DNA of 64,000 nt from Paracoccaceae bacterium (GTDB lineage Bacteria > Pseudomonadota > Alphaproteobacteria > Rhodobacterales > Rhodobacteraceae), in assembly GCA_016744015.1 (NCBI GenBank), contig JADGFD010000007.1:1-64000 (forward strand), in the 5' to 3' direction. Of this stretch, positions 7,999-16,273 are shown piece after piece. The notes below the pieces were generated by a model that saw nothing but the letters and a program-made list of their open reading frames with translations, ran no database searches and was not told the origin of the DNA. Both the position numbers and the translations under genes were made by a program. Within the stretch, counting starts at the first letter, position 1. The number at the start of each line of letters is the position of its first letter.

Positions 7999-9183
7999 TT
8001 AGTAGCGCGCCAAAAACGCAGGAGTAGGCCAACCATCAGCAGGTATGCCAAAGCGCACTTGCTCAGCCTGCACCGCCGCGCGGGTTTTGGCACCCAAAAT
8101 GCCGTCTACCCCACCCACATCATGCCCACGATTTTGCAAGATGCGTTGCAAGCGCTCCATCTGGTCGCCGCTTAGGCCCTGCTCGGGCGTGGTTTGCACA
8201 TAGCGCTGCGCACCGCCAATGCGGGTGGCCATATAGGACACCGTGGCTTGGTAAACAAAGCTGTGGTTCCACTCCTGATACACTGCGTAATTTGGCAGAG
8301 CCATAAACACGGGGCCGCGCCGCCCTTGCGGGGCAAATACGCTGGCCTGTAGCCGCCGGCTAGGCATTTGGCCACGGGCCGTCACCCCAAGCTGCGCCCA
8401 TTCGCGCACAGATTTTTTGTTGGCAAGGCCGGATTCCGCCCATGGGAAATCATCCGGCACGGTGACTTCAACCAACCACGGCTCCCCCGCTCGCCAGCCG
8501 AGATCAGCAACCAAGCGCGCGGCCGTCATAATCGCATCGGGCGCACTGGTTTTGAGGCTGACTTGGCCGTCGCCATCACCATCAACGCCTTTATGCAGTA
8601 TATCCTCGGGCAACATTTGCACCATGCCGATTTCACCCGCCCAAGCGCCGGTGGTGCGAGCGGGGTTGATATCGCCTTGTGCCGCTAGCGCAATGGCAGC
8701 AAAAAGCTCAGGGCGGAAAAGATCAGGCCGGCGGCAATCATGCGCCAAAGTGGCCAGCGCACTAACGGTGTTAAAATCGCCCTGCACCGCGCCATAGTCA
8801 GTTTCCAGCGCCCAAAAGGCCAAAATAACCTCGGGCGGCACGCCGTATTCGCGCTGGGCGCGGGCAAACACGCTGGCGTATTGGTCAAGCTTTTGCGCGC
8901 CAATGCGCAGCCGGGAAGAGCTGATGGAGCGCTGGGAAAACTCAAGGAACGTTTGCCGGAAAACCCCTTGGGCGCGGTCAAAGCGCAGCACTTTTGCATC
9001 TTGCCGTGCGGCAGATATTACTGCGTCGATCGCATTTTGAGGCAAGCCTTGGGCGCGGGCCTCTTGGCCGACCTGCTGCATAAAGGCATTAAAATTCCCA
9101 CCACAGGGGGCGGTTTGGGCAAGGCTTGCACTGGCAGCAAAGCCCAAAGCAGCTACGGAAAAAAGGCGGCAAAGGGTTTTCAT
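7999..9183 (-). CDS. Lytic murein transglycosylase (MltB family) with peptidoglycan-binding domain
   Basis: A 394-residue periplasmic enzyme that cleaves peptidoglycan glycan strands to 1,6-anhydro ends. It has a signal peptide (about 1-22, cut after ASLA), an SLT_2/MltB catalytic domain (about 25-320) with the catalytic Glu in AFWALETDYG and the supporting GEIGMVQMLPEDI motif, and a C-terminal PG_binding_1 domain (about 330-394: LQRILQNRGHDVGGVDGILG, KTRAAV). There is no lipobox, so it is soluble, unlike E. coli MltB. The ATG at 9183 follows TGGAGCC. Confidence 0.92.
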   Translation of the reverse strand: MKTLCRLFSVAALGFAASASLAQTAPCGGNFNAFMQQVGQEARAQGLPQNAIDAVISAARQDAKVLRFDRAQGVFRQTFLEFSQRSISSSRLRIGAQKLDQYASVFARAQREYGVPPEVILAFWALETDYGAVQGDFNTVSALATLAHDCRRPDLFRPELFAAIALAAQGDINPARTTGAWAGEIGMVQMLPEDILHKGVDGDGDGQVSLKTSAPDAIMTAARLVADLGWRAGEPWLVEVTVPDDFPWAESGLANKKSVREWAQLGVTARGQMPSRRLQASVFAPQGRRGPVFMALPNYAVYQEWNHSFVYQATVSYMATRIGGAQRYVQTTPEQGLSGDQMERLQRILQNRGHDVGGVDGILGAKTRAAVQAEQVRFGIPADGWPTPAFLARY

Positions 9184-9420
9184 AAAATAGGCTCCATTTA
9201 AGGTGTTTTAGCTTTGGAATGGATGGGGATTACCACTTTAGGCCCGCGCAACGCAATCTTTCTATCGGGTGATGCGAAGTTTTCGCTTCTGAACAAAATA
9301 GGTGCTGCGCCGGAGTTTGGGATAAAACATAGCGCCTATTTCTCGATCTCATTCGTTAACTACTTTGTTAACCCTCAACCTGTCGCCATTCGCGACCTTT
9401 GACGCCTGGGCATAGCGGCC
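9184..9420. other. Intergenic region upstream of the transglycosylase gene
   Basis: No convincing gene. It must hold the transglycosylase promoter. Visible structure: two GTTAAC palindromes six bases apart (9355-9360 and 9367-9372), which place two TTAA blocks eight bases apart (close to, but not, the CtrA spacing of seven); a long-range inverted repeat AAATAGGTGC (9296-9305) / GCGCCTATTT (9332-9341); and a small GCGAA/TTCGC hairpin near 9275. Confidence 0.4.
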
Positions 9421-10143
9421 TTACATCGCACCCATGCCGCCATCTACACCCAACGCTTGGCCGGTCATAAAGCTGTTGGCAGGGTCTGCCAAAAACATCA
9501 CAGCGCGCACCACCTCAGAAACACTCGCCAAGCGGCGCATCGGAATGCCGCGGGTCATAGCAGCTTCATGAGCTTGCGAGTGCCGCGCCTCCCCGGCCAT
9601 GGCCGTGCGAGCAAAGCTCGGGCACACCGCATTCACCCGAATGCCGCGCCGCGCATTTTCCAGCGCCGCCGTGCGCGTAAGGCCCACCACCCCGTGCTTC
9701 GCCGCGGCATAAGCCCCAAGCGTTGGCGCACCCGAAAGCCCTGCCACCGAGGCGATATTGATAATCGACCCAGACGTCATTGCCGGAATTTGCGCCTGTA
9801 ATGCCCAGAGCACGCCCAGCAAATTAACTTCAACGACTCGGCGGGCATCGACCTCGGAGATATCGCTTAAAAAAGCAGGTTCATGCACTATGCCAGCGTT
9901 ATTCACGGCAATATCGAGGCCACCAAATCGGTCAAGCGCCAACTCAACCAGCGCTTTGGCATATTGCGGGTCAGACACATCCCCGACCATGGTCACACAA
10001 TCCGCGCCCAGTTCCGCCGCCAAGGCCTCCAGTGGTGCAGCGTTAATATCGCTGAGGACAAGCTTGCCCCCTTGCGCCGCAAAGGCCCTTGCGATGCCCT
10101 CGCCCAAGCCTGCCGCCGCGCCGGTTATCAAAACCACGCTCAT
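9421..10143 (-). CDS. SDR family NAD(P)-dependent oxidoreductase
   Basis: A 240-residue classical short-chain dehydrogenase/reductase: cofactor motif TGAAAGLGEG near residue 7, NNAG at about 85, catalytic Ser in INIASVAG and the YAAAKHG motif (Tyr and Lys of the active site). The C-terminal MTGQALGVDGG is typical of the glucose/3-oxoacyl dehydrogenase-like group. The acidic residue after the second strand (LSDI) suggests NAD rather than NADP. It overlaps the preceding SDR gene by four bases (ATGA), so the two form an operon. The substrate is unknown. Confidence 0.85.
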   Translation of the reverse strand: MSVVLITGAAAGLGEGIARAFAAQGGKLVLSDINAAPLEALAAELGADCVTMVGDVSDPQYAKALVELALDRFGGLDIAVNNAGIVHEPAFLSDISEVDARRVVEVNLLGVLWALQAQIPAMTSGSIINIASVAGLSGAPTLGAYAAAKHGVVGLTRTAALENARRGIRVNAVCPSFARTAMAGEARHSQAHEAAMTRGIPMRRLASVSEVVRAVMFLADPANSFMTGQALGVDGGMGAM

Positions 10144-10958
10144 AGGTTGGCAAACAGGTTTACATGGGTTTCAACGCTCATGCCGCCATCAAGCGGCAAA
10201 ATCGCCCCGCTCACATAGGCCCCGCCGCGCCCACAAAGGTAAAGCGTAGCAGCCGCAATATCCTCGCCATTGCCGATCCGCCCAAGCGGCACATTGGCCC
10301 CGACCTTTGCCGCGCCGTCCTCAGACGCCGTGGCAAAGGCTGTCATTTTTGAAGGAAATGGCCCCGGTGCAAAGGCATTTACGGTTATGTATTTTGGCGC
10401 CAGCTCTCCGGCCAGCGTTTTAGTCAGGTGATGCACGGCCCCCTTGGAAGCCGTATAGGCATAGGCCCCCTCGGCTACCGGCAGAGTCCCCATCACAGAG
10501 CCAATGTTAATAACGCGCGCGGGGTTTGCTTCACTGGCTGCGGCTTCAAGCAGGGGCAACAACTCACGCGTCAGGGTAAACACCCCGGCCACATTCACGG
10601 CCATTGTCCTCTCCCATTGCTCATGCGGGAAATCCGCCATGGCTGCGCCCCATGTTACACCTGCGTTATTAAACAAAATATCAAGCTTGCCCGTGCGCGC
10701 CCTCACCATTTCAGCCAGTGCCAGAATTGAGCCCTCATTGCCAACATCGCCAGCAAACCCCTCAGCCGAACCCTCTGCATCCAGCGCATTCAGTTGCGCC
10801 GCCATAGCCTCACAACGCTCGCCCTTTCGGCTGACCAGCATCACATGCGCCCCCGCCCGCACCAGTGATTCGCAAATCATCGCCCCAATGCCACTGCTGC
10901 CGCCCGTTACCAGCGCCACTTTGCCTTTCAGGCCAAAAAGATCTTCCAGATAGGGCAT
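10140..10958 (-). CDS. RhlG-like SDR oxidoreductase
   Basis: A 272-residue SDR protein: TGGSSGIGA near residue 20, NNAGVTWGAAM near 100, INIGSVMG and YTASKGA in the active site. The pattern NNAG-TWGAA, ANPARVINIGSV and APGPFPSKMT matches the RhlG/3-oxoacyl reductase-like subgroup better than FabG. It is probably an NADP-dependent reductase of a 3-oxo or polyol substrate; this is inferred. A strong site AAAGGAGG precedes the ATG. It is the first gene of a two-gene operon, with a perfect 15-bp palindrome 30 bases upstream that could be an operator. Confidence 0.83.
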   Translation of the reverse strand: MPYLEDLFGLKGKVALVTGGSSGIGAMICESLVRAGAHVMLVSRKGERCEAMAAQLNALDAEGSAEGFAGDVGNEGSILALAEMVRARTGKLDILFNNAGVTWGAAMADFPHEQWERTMAVNVAGVFTLTRELLPLLEAAASEANPARVINIGSVMGTLPVAEGAYAYTASKGAVHHLTKTLAGELAPKYITVNAFAPGPFPSKMTAFATASEDGAAKVGANVPLGRIGNGEDIAAATLYLCGRGGAYVSGAILPLDGGMSVETHVNLFANL

Positions 10959-10987
10959 TCACGCCTCCTTTATTTGCCAAAGGACAA

Positions 10988-11002
10988 AATTATGTCATAA
11001 TT
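10988..11002. promoter_or_regulatory. Perfect palindrome upstream of the SDR operon
   Basis: AATTATGTCATAATT is an exact 7-1-7 inverted repeat, 30 bases upstream of the first SDR start codon and 54 bases before the small membrane protein gene on the other strand. Its position fits an operator for a dimeric repressor or activator; no regulator gene is adjacent. Confidence 0.45.
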
Positions 11003-11055
11003 ACAGCCTAATCATCGCGCCGTCATTTGTATATGCGTAACAAGGGATTGAGTGT

Positions 11056-11313
11056 ATGGATATGTTTATCCTCATAGGAGCAGGGATATTTGGCGCGGCC
11101 ATAATGGCGAGCCAAAGCCCAAACCCGATCTCAACCCTCATAAAATTGGCCTTGGGCAGCATGGGCGGCGCATGCGCTTGGCTGTTTTTAAGCTGGCTCA
11201 ATAGCTTGCCAGAAGACCCCTCACTCAGCGGGTTTATTATGATGTTTGTCATTGGGGCCCTTTTTGGCGGGCTTGTTGTGCTGCTGGGAATCCTCTTAAA
11301 TAAACTACGCTAG
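11056..11313 (+). CDS. Small three-segment membrane protein, unknown function
   Basis: An 85-residue protein with about three hydrophobic helices (residues 3-20, 28-47, 58-82) and almost no soluble part. No family recognised. AGGGA lies 9 bases before the ATG, and hydrophobicity is sustained through the frame, which supports real coding. It is divergent from the SDR operon and followed by dapB on the other strand. It could be a subunit or regulator of a membrane complex, but nothing in the sequence says which. Confidence 0.6.
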   Translation: MDMFILIGAGIFGAAIMASQSPNPISTLIKLALGSMGGACAWLFLSWLNSLPEDPSLSGFIMMFVIGALFGGLVVLLGILLNKLR

Positions 11314-11346
11314 TTGCACTATCTGCGCTAACAACAAGCACAGGTT

Positions 11347-11400
11347 TTGCAGCGCGGCGCGGGCCCTATCGTCCAACAAAGCACCACGCTTAACGCGCGG
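11347..11400. repeat. Dispersed repeat B, copy 1
   Basis: The core TTGCAGCGCGGCGCGGGC, followed by CTATcgTCCAAcaAAGCA, recurs at 24633-24680 and 60778-60825 with small changes. This copy overlaps the dapB stop codon (11390-11392). Confidence 0.6.
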
Positions 11401-12214
11401 CCACCGCCATGCCTAACACGTCCAGCATTGAGTATATCCCCGGCTTCTGGTGGTGCCCCCACAGCGCGGCTTTCACGGCACCCCGCGCAAATAGCATCCG
11501 GTCCGAGGCGATATGCTTCAAGCTCACACGCTCACCAGCCCCGGCAAATACAACCTCATGCTCGCCCACAACATCCCCACCTCGCATAGCGGAAAATCCG
11601 ATATGCCCGCGCTCACGCTCCCCGGTGATGCCTTCTCGCCCGGCATCGCGAATATCTGGCAAAGCCAACCCACGGCCCTTAGCCGCCGCTTCGCCAAGCA
11701 TAAGCGCGGTGCCAGAAGGTGCATCTACCTTGTGGCGGTGGTGCATCTCCACCACCTCGATATCAAAATCCTCATCCAGCGCGGCTGCTACCTGCTGGGC
11801 AACAAGGCTCAAAACATTCACGCCAAGGCTAAAATTGCCTGACTGGATAATGGGCGCATGCCGTGCGGCTGCGGCCAAAAACACCATGTCGCTTTCCGTC
11901 AATCCTGTGGTGCCAATTACGTGCGCCGCCCGCACCTGCGCAGCAATCTCGGCGTTGGCCATGGTGGCCTCAGGCGTGCTGAAATCCAGCACCGCATGGG
12001 CGTGTTGCAAGGCGTCCAGCGGGTTATCCTGCACGATAACCCCGCGCGCTTTGCCGCCCATGGCTTCACCCAAATCTTGCCCTACCCAAGCATGCCCATC
12101 CCGCTCCGTCGCGCCAATCAGCACCGCCCCCTTAGCCTCATCCACGGCCTGCAAGAGCATCTGCCCCATGCGCCCCGAAACGCCCATCACAGCTATCTTT
12201 GTCTGCTCACCCAT
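11390..12214 (-). CDS. dapB: 4-hydroxy-tetrahydrodipicolinate reductase
   Basis: A 274-residue cytoplasmic NAD(P)H reductase of the diaminopimelate/lysine pathway, needed for peptidoglycan. The nucleotide-binding motif VMGVSGRMG starts at residue 9, the catalytic block [15 protein letters not shown] lies in the middle, and the C-terminal [13 protein letters not shown] is standard. The frame opens further upstream (to 12472), but that extension runs antisense through rbfA. The ATG at 12214 has AGGAG 7 bases upstream and the normal family N-terminus. It is divergent from rbfA with about 80 bases between starts. Confidence 0.95.
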   Translation of the reverse strand: MGEQTKIAVMGVSGRMGQMLLQAVDEAKGAVLIGATERDGHAWVGQDLGEAMGGKARGVIVQDNPLDALQHAHAVLDFSTPEATMANAEIAAQVRAAHVIGTTGLTESDMVFLAAAARHAPIIQSGNFSLGVNVLSLVAQQVAAALDEDFDIEVVEMHHRHKVDAPSGTALMLGEAAAKGRGLALPDIRDAGREGITGERERGHIGFSAMRGGDVVGEHEVVFAGAGERVSLKHIASDRMLFARGAVKAALWGHHQKPGIYSMLDVLGMAVAAR

Positions 12215-12293
12215 ACCCTTGCTCCTATCATTTCCCCCAGCTTTACCCCGCCAAAAGCTTGACTTCAACACACATGCCCGCCATATCGCCCCC

Positions 12294-12701
12294 ATGGCTA
12301 AAAAACAAAATACGAGTCGTGGCCCCGGCCAGCGGCAATTACGCGTTGGTGAGAGCATCCGGCGCATCCTTTCTGATATCTTCGCGCGTGGCGAATTGCA
12401 TGACCCAGAGCTGGCGCATGTGTCCATTACCGTGGGCGAGGTGCGGATGTCGCCGGACCTGAGCGTTGCCACGGTTTACGTGCTGCCATTAGGCGGCCAA
12501 AACGCCGAGGAAGTCTCCAAGGCGCTGGCCCGTAACAAGGGCGAATTGCGCCACCTCGTGACCAAAGAGCTCAACATCCGTTTTTCCCCAGATCTGCGCT
12601 TTTTGCCTGATCTCACCTTTGACCAAATGGCCGAAACCGAGCGGTTACTGAACCTCGATGCGGTCAAGCAAGACCTCGCCAAACCTGACGAGCCGGAATG
12701 A
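12294..12701 (+). CDS. rbfA: Ribosome-binding factor A
   Basis: A 135-residue RbfA, a KH-fold protein that binds the 30S subunit during late maturation of 16S rRNA. Recognised by [44 protein letters not shown] and the C-terminal [18 protein letters not shown]. The same frame is open far upstream, antisense to dapB, but the ATG at 12294 gives the normal N-terminus. Its stop overlaps the start of the sulfotransferase-like gene (ATGA), and truB follows; rbfA-truB linkage is conserved in bacteria. Confidence 0.93.
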   Translation: MAKKQNTSRGPGQRQLRVGESIRRILSDIFARGELHDPELAHVSITVGEVRMSPDLSVATVYVLPLGGQNAEEVSKALARNKGELRHLVTKELNIRFSPDLRFLPDLTFDQMAETERLLNLDAVKQDLAKPDEPE

Positions 12702-13432
12702 GTGAAGAGCGCCTGACCGTCACCTCGCCCAACAGCCAGCCGCTGAATTATCTGGTGTCCTTAAAGGTGGGTAGCACCTATTTGCGGAACCTGATTTATG
12801 TGCTTGATCATGGCAAAGTTTTTTCCGAGATCGAGCGGGATTTTCCGCGCGAATTGCCTTCGCGCGAAATGACCAGAACCGAGCTTGCGGCAGAGACATC
12901 TTTCTTTGTCGTGCGCGACCCCGTGGCGCGTTTTTTTTCGCTATATTTTGACAAAGCCATCGGCAAGGCTGGCAGCCGCTTTCCGTGGATGGTGGAAATT
13001 CTGGTGACCAACCGCGTGTTTCATGACAAGCCGGACCTGACCATCGAAGAGCACCGCGAAAACTGCATGTCTTTGCTCGGGTTTATAAATGTGCGCCTGC
13101 GTGGCCATATAAAGGGCGCGATCAACCCCCATTGGAACAAGCAAATTGTGCGCGCCGAAACCGGCCTGAAATTTGGCATGAAACCCCTGATGCTTGACCG
13201 CCTTGATCAGCAGCTTCTGCACATTGCCGATGGGCGGGTCGACGGGCTGGAAGCGGCAATGGCCATGATAAAAACCCGTAATCGCTCACCGCGCCCTGTT
13301 GAGGCCGAAGACATTATGACCCCCGAGATTTACGCCAAAATTTCGGCACTTTACCCCGAGGATATCCAGCTATATGACCTCGTGAAAACTGGGTGGGATA
13401 TGCTTGGCCACCCCCCCGAGATCGAGCTTTAG
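12698..13432 (+). CDS. Sulfotransferase-like protein
   Basis: A 244-residue protein of the sulfotransferase family 2 type. The 5'-phosphosulfate-binding loop is seen in YLVSLKVGSTYLRN (about residues 19-32) and the 3'-phosphate-binding segment in FFVVRDPVARFFSLYFDK (about 70-87). Such enzymes move sulfate from PAPS to carbohydrates or other acceptors. The acceptor is unknown. It is coupled to rbfA by an ATGA overlap and lies 9 bases before truB, so it has been inserted into, or retained within, a housekeeping operon. A second, different sulfotransferase-like gene lies at 47778. Confidence 0.72.
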   Translation: MSEERLTVTSPNSQPLNYLVSLKVGSTYLRNLIYVLDHGKVFSEIERDFPRELPSREMTRTELAAETSFFVVRDPVARFFSLYFDKAIGKAGSRFPWMVEILVTNRVFHDKPDLTIEEHRENCMSLLGFINVRLRGHIKGAINPHWNKQIVRAETGLKFGMKPLMLDRLDQQLLHIADGRVDGLEAAMAMIKTRNRSPRPVEAEDIMTPEIYAKISALYPEDIQLYDLVKTGWDMLGHPPEIEL

Positions 13433-13441
13433 GACCGTATC

Positions 13442-14353
13442 ATGGCTAGACGAAAAAAAGGCCGCCCGCTGCATGGCTGGCTGGTAATTGATAAACCCCT
13501 TGGCGTGACCTCAAGTGCGGTTGTGAATAAAGCTAAATGGGCATTTGACGCCCAAAAAGCGGGCCATGCAGGCACGCTAGACCCCGAAGCAACGGGCGTG
13601 CTCGCCATTGCTTTTGGCGAAGCCACCAAAACCGTGCCCTATGTAACCGATTCCCTAAAAGCCTATCGCTTTACGGTGCGGCTGGGGCAGGCCACCAACA
13701 CCGATGATGGTGAGGGCGAGGTGGTTTCGGAGAGTGAAAAACGCCCGAGTGCGGCAGAAATAACCGCCGCCCTGCCCGCCTTTACTAGCGACATTATGCA
13801 GGTGCCGCCGCAATATTCCGCCGTAAAGGTAGACGGTGAGCGCGCCTATAAGCGCGCCCGTGATGGCGAGGAAATGGAACTAAAAGCCCGCCCGCTATTC
13901 GTAGAAAGCCTTGAATTGGTTGAAATGCCAGACCCCGACCACGCGGTGCTGGAAATGACCTGCGGTAAAGGCGGCTATGTGCGCTCTATCGCGCGTGATT
14001 TGGGCGAGGCCTTGGGTTGCTATGGCCACGTGGTGCAGCTGCGCCGCGTCTGGGCTGGGCCGTTTGAAATTGAGGATTCCATCCCCTTTTCCAAGCTTGA
14101 TGAACTGGCCAAGGACCGTGCTTTGGACGCGTTTCTACTGCCGCTAGAGGCCGGATTAAACGACCTTGAGGAGCTAGCCTGCACCCCCGAGGGCGCGGCC
14201 AGGCTGCGCAATGGCAACCCCGGCATGGTGATGGCATCAGACATAGAATATGGCGAGGAATGCTGGGGCTCGATTGACGGTCAGCCCGTGGCTATTGGGG
14301 TTTACAAAGCCGGAGAACTGCACCCAAATAGGGTTTTTGTGCTCGGAGACTAA
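13442..14353 (+). CDS. truB: tRNA pseudouridine-55 synthase
   Basis: A 303-residue TruB, which makes pseudouridine 55 in the T-loop of tRNAs. The catalytic Asp is Asp47 in [12 protein letters not shown]. Other TruB marks are [35 protein letters not shown] and [23 protein letters not shown] precedes the ATG. It is co-transcribed with rbfA and the sulfotransferase-like gene, and the GNAT gene starts one base after the stop. Confidence 0.95.
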   Translation: MARRKKGRPLHGWLVIDKPLGVTSSAVVNKAKWAFDAQKAGHAGTLDPEATGVLAIAFGEATKTVPYVTDSLKAYRFTVRLGQATNTDDGEGEVVSESEKRPSAAEITAALPAFTSDIMQVPPQYSAVKVDGERAYKRARDGEEMELKARPLFVESLELVEMPDPDHAVLEMTCGKGGYVRSIARDLGEALGCYGHVVQLRRVWAGPFEIEDSIPFSKLDELAKDRALDAFLLPLEAGLNDLEELACTPEGAARLRNGNPGMVMASDIEYGEECWGSIDGQPVAIGVYKAGELHPNRVFVLGD

Positions 14354-14354
14354 C

Positions 14355-15041
14355 ATGAAAAACCCCCTCGGCCAGCCCATCGGTGAAGCTGTTAACTGGC
14401 AAGGGGCCACACCGCCGCCCCGCGTGGTACTTGAGGGGCAATATTGCAGCATTGTGCCGCTAACGCCCGCTCATGCCCCCGATCTTTTTACCGCCACCCA
14501 GCTCGATGCCGATGGCCGCAACTGGACCTACCTGTTTGAAAACCCGATCACTGATCTAGCGGGTTTTACCATATGGGCCGAAAAGGCCAGCCAAAGCAGC
14601 GACCCGCTTTTCCACGCCATTATCAGCGCCGAAACCGGCAAAGCCGTCGGCTATGCCACCTATATGCGGATCACCCCGAAAATGGGCGTGATCGAGATTG
14701 GCAACATCCACCTTTCCCCCGCACTTCAGGGCAGCCGCGCCTCAACCGAGGCGATGTATTTGCTGATGAAGCAGGCTTTTGCCTTGGGCTATCGCCGCTA
14801 TGAGTGGAAATGTGACAGCCTGAATGCCCCCTCTCGCCGTGCCGCCTTGCGGCTTGGCTTTACCTTTGAGGGCATTTTCCGACAGGCGCTGGTTTATAAA
14901 GGCCGAAATCGCGATACGGCATGGTTTTCAGTGACAGACCAAGAATGGCCAGCACTGGAAAAGGCCTTTATCGGCTGGTTGGATGCAAGCAATTTTGACC
15001 AATCCGGCATTCAAAAGGATAAGCTGCAATATTTCCGTTAG
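14355..15041 (+). CDS. GNAT family N-acetyltransferase
   Basis: A 228-residue RimJ/RimL-type GNAT protein. Visible marks: RVVLEGQYCSIVPLTPAHAP (strand 1), IEIGNIHLSPALQGSRASTEAMYLLM (acetyl-CoA-binding region, about 110-140), and YEWKCDSLNAPSRRAALRLGFTFEGIFRQA. This layout matches the YjdJ/RimL-like family common beside housekeeping genes in alphaproteobacteria. The acetyl acceptor is unknown. CGGAG lies 7 bases before the ATG and overlaps the end of truB; it is probably the last gene of the rbfA operon. Confidence 0.85.
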   Translation: MKNPLGQPIGEAVNWQGATPPPRVVLEGQYCSIVPLTPAHAPDLFTATQLDADGRNWTYLFENPITDLAGFTIWAEKASQSSDPLFHAIISAETGKAVGYATYMRITPKMGVIEIGNIHLSPALQGSRASTEAMYLLMKQAFALGYRRYEWKCDSLNAPSRRAALRLGFTFEGIFRQALVYKGRNRDTAWFSVTDQEWPALEKAFIGWLDASNFDQSGIQKDKLQYFR

Positions 15042-15046
15042 TATTA

Positions 15047-15074
15047 TTGACTTAAATACAAATATCCGATATTT
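15047..15074 (+). promoter_or_regulatory. Probable operator of the Lrp/LysE pair
   Basis: AAATATCCGATATTT (15060-15074) is a perfect 6-3-6 inverted repeat nine bases before the regulator's ATG, preceded by TTGACT at 15047. An AT-rich palindrome this close to the start is the usual position for autoregulation by an Lrp/AsnC protein. Confidence 0.5.
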
Positions 15075-15082
15075 CGACGGAC

Positions 15083-15532
15083 ATGGATAGCATAGATCAT
15101 AAAATAGCCGAAATACTACAAGCAGACAGCCGCACGCCGGCTTCTACCCTTGCCAAAGCCACCGGCACCTCCGTTTCTACCGCCAATGAGCGGGTGCGGC
15201 GGATGCAGGCCAACGGCACAATCAACGCCTTTCGCGCCGTGCTTAACCCTCAGGCTGCCGGTGCCTCCCTCTGTGCCTTTATCCTGATCGACATGGCGTT
15301 TGAGGGCGAAGACCTCGCCAAATACGCCTTGCAAGCCCGCCCCGAGGTGCAAGAACTACACCATATTAGCGGCGGGCACTCCTATATGGCCAAAATTCGC
15401 GTGGCCGATACCGCTGCTATGCAGGCCTTTTTGCAGGAGGTCGTAAAACCACTCAAAGCGGTTTTGCGCACCGAAAGCATGATCGTGCTTGAGACCGCCA
15501 AAGAAACCACCGCTGTGCAGATTATCCCATGA
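15083..15532 (+). CDS. Lrp/AsnC family transcriptional regulator
   Basis: A 149-residue regulator with an N-terminal HTH (about 2-60: DSIDHKIAEILQADSRTPAS, TSVSTANERVRRMQANGTI) and a C-terminal RAM ligand-binding domain (about 65-145, VQELHHISGGHSYMAKIRV). Such proteins respond to amino acids. The next gene overlaps by four bases and encodes a LysE-type amino-acid exporter, so this regulator most likely controls that exporter, plausibly switching it on when its amino acid is in excess. Confidence 0.9.
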   Translation: MDSIDHKIAEILQADSRTPASTLAKATGTSVSTANERVRRMQANGTINAFRAVLNPQAAGASLCAFILIDMAFEGEDLAKYALQARPEVQELHHISGGHSYMAKIRVADTAAMQAFLQEVVKPLKAVLRTESMIVLETAKETTAVQIIP

Positions 15533-16131
15533 GCGCGCTCTTGAGCGGGATGGCGATGGGATTCGCCGTGGCCATGCCCGTAGGCCCGATCGGGGTTTTG
15601 TGCATCAAACGCAGCCTGAAAGACGGCTTTGCCATGGGGCTTGCCACCGGATTGGGTGCGGCCACAGCCGACGCTGCATATGGGCTGCTTGTGGCGCTTG
15701 GATTAGGGGTTTCCGGGTTATTGGCTTACACTCTGCCACTAAAAATCGGGGGCGGTCTGCTGATTATTGTGCTTGGCTTGCTCGGGTTACGTAGCTTTTT
15801 TAAGCCTTCGCAAAAGGCCGGCCTTACACAGCCAAAAGGTGGGTTGGGCGCGGCTTGGGCCAGCACCTTTATGCTGACCCTAACCAACCCCATGACCATT
15901 TTGGCCTTTGTTGGCCTCATCGCCGCCCTTGGCAATGCCAGCGCGGCGGGGCCGTTTCTATTGGTGCTCGGCGTGTTTCTAGGTTCGCTCCTGTGGTGGC
16001 TAACTTTGGTGGGGGGAGTGTTGATGGTAAAATCCAGCCTGCCGATGGCAGCCCTCCGCTGGCTGGATTTTGCATCTGGCTTGGTGCTCATCCTTTGGGG
16101 CTTTGCCATTATTTTATATTCCGTTTTTTAA
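15529..16131 (+). CDS. LysE family amino-acid exporter
   Basis: A 200-residue membrane protein with about six helices and the LysE/RhtB signature GFAVAMPVGPIGVLCIKRSLKDGF near the N-terminus, then GLGAATADAAYG and LTNPMTILAFVGLIAALG. It exports amino acids or related compounds. It starts inside the stop of the Lrp-type gene (ATGA), which suggests tight co-expression. The exported compound cannot be told from the sequence. Confidence 0.9.
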   Translation: MSALLSGMAMGFAVAMPVGPIGVLCIKRSLKDGFAMGLATGLGAATADAAYGLLVALGLGVSGLLAYTLPLKIGGGLLIIVLGLLGLRSFFKPSQKAGLTQPKGGLGAAWASTFMLTLTNPMTILAFVGLIAALGNASAAGPFLLVLGVFLGSLLWWLTLVGGVLMVKSSLPMAALRWLDFASGLVLILWGFAIILYSVF

Positions 16132-16198
16132 GATAATTACTTCGGCCGTTTGCCTTATACATCTGAGTTTACAGCCAAAATAAACACATTCGCCAAAC

Positions 16199-16248
16199 TA
16201 CTTACCTAGGTTAGTATCTTAAAGGGTAAAATCAGGGCTTTACCCTTT
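16199..16248. promoter_or_regulatory. Two inverted repeats between lysE-like gene and DUF1643 gene
   Basis: TACTTACCTAGGTTAGTA (16199-16216) is an 18-base near-palindrome with one mismatched pair, centred on CCTAGG. A perfect 10-bp inverted repeat follows: AAAGGGTAAA (16221-16230) / TTTACCCTTT (16239-16248) with an 8-base loop. They end 25 bases before the DUF1643 start. They may form an operator plus terminator or leader hairpin; which is unclear. Confidence 0.45.
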
Positions 16249-16273
16249 GACCCCACGCTGTAAAACTCTGCTC

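Noticed and set aside
9214-9402. 62-codon frame in the transglycosylase upstream gap
   Set aside because: No ribosome binding site and no coding character; the region has promoter-like and palindromic features instead.
11409-12293. Long open frame running in frame into rbfA, antisense to dapB
   Set aside because: dapB on the other strand has a full, well-conserved sequence and a good ribosome binding site; the antisense translation is low-complexity Ser/Pro/Ala-rich. rbfA has its normal start at 12294.
12215-12472. N-terminal extension of dapB
   Set aside because: It runs antisense through rbfA and lacks similarity to DapB; AGGAG sits before the ATG at 12214.
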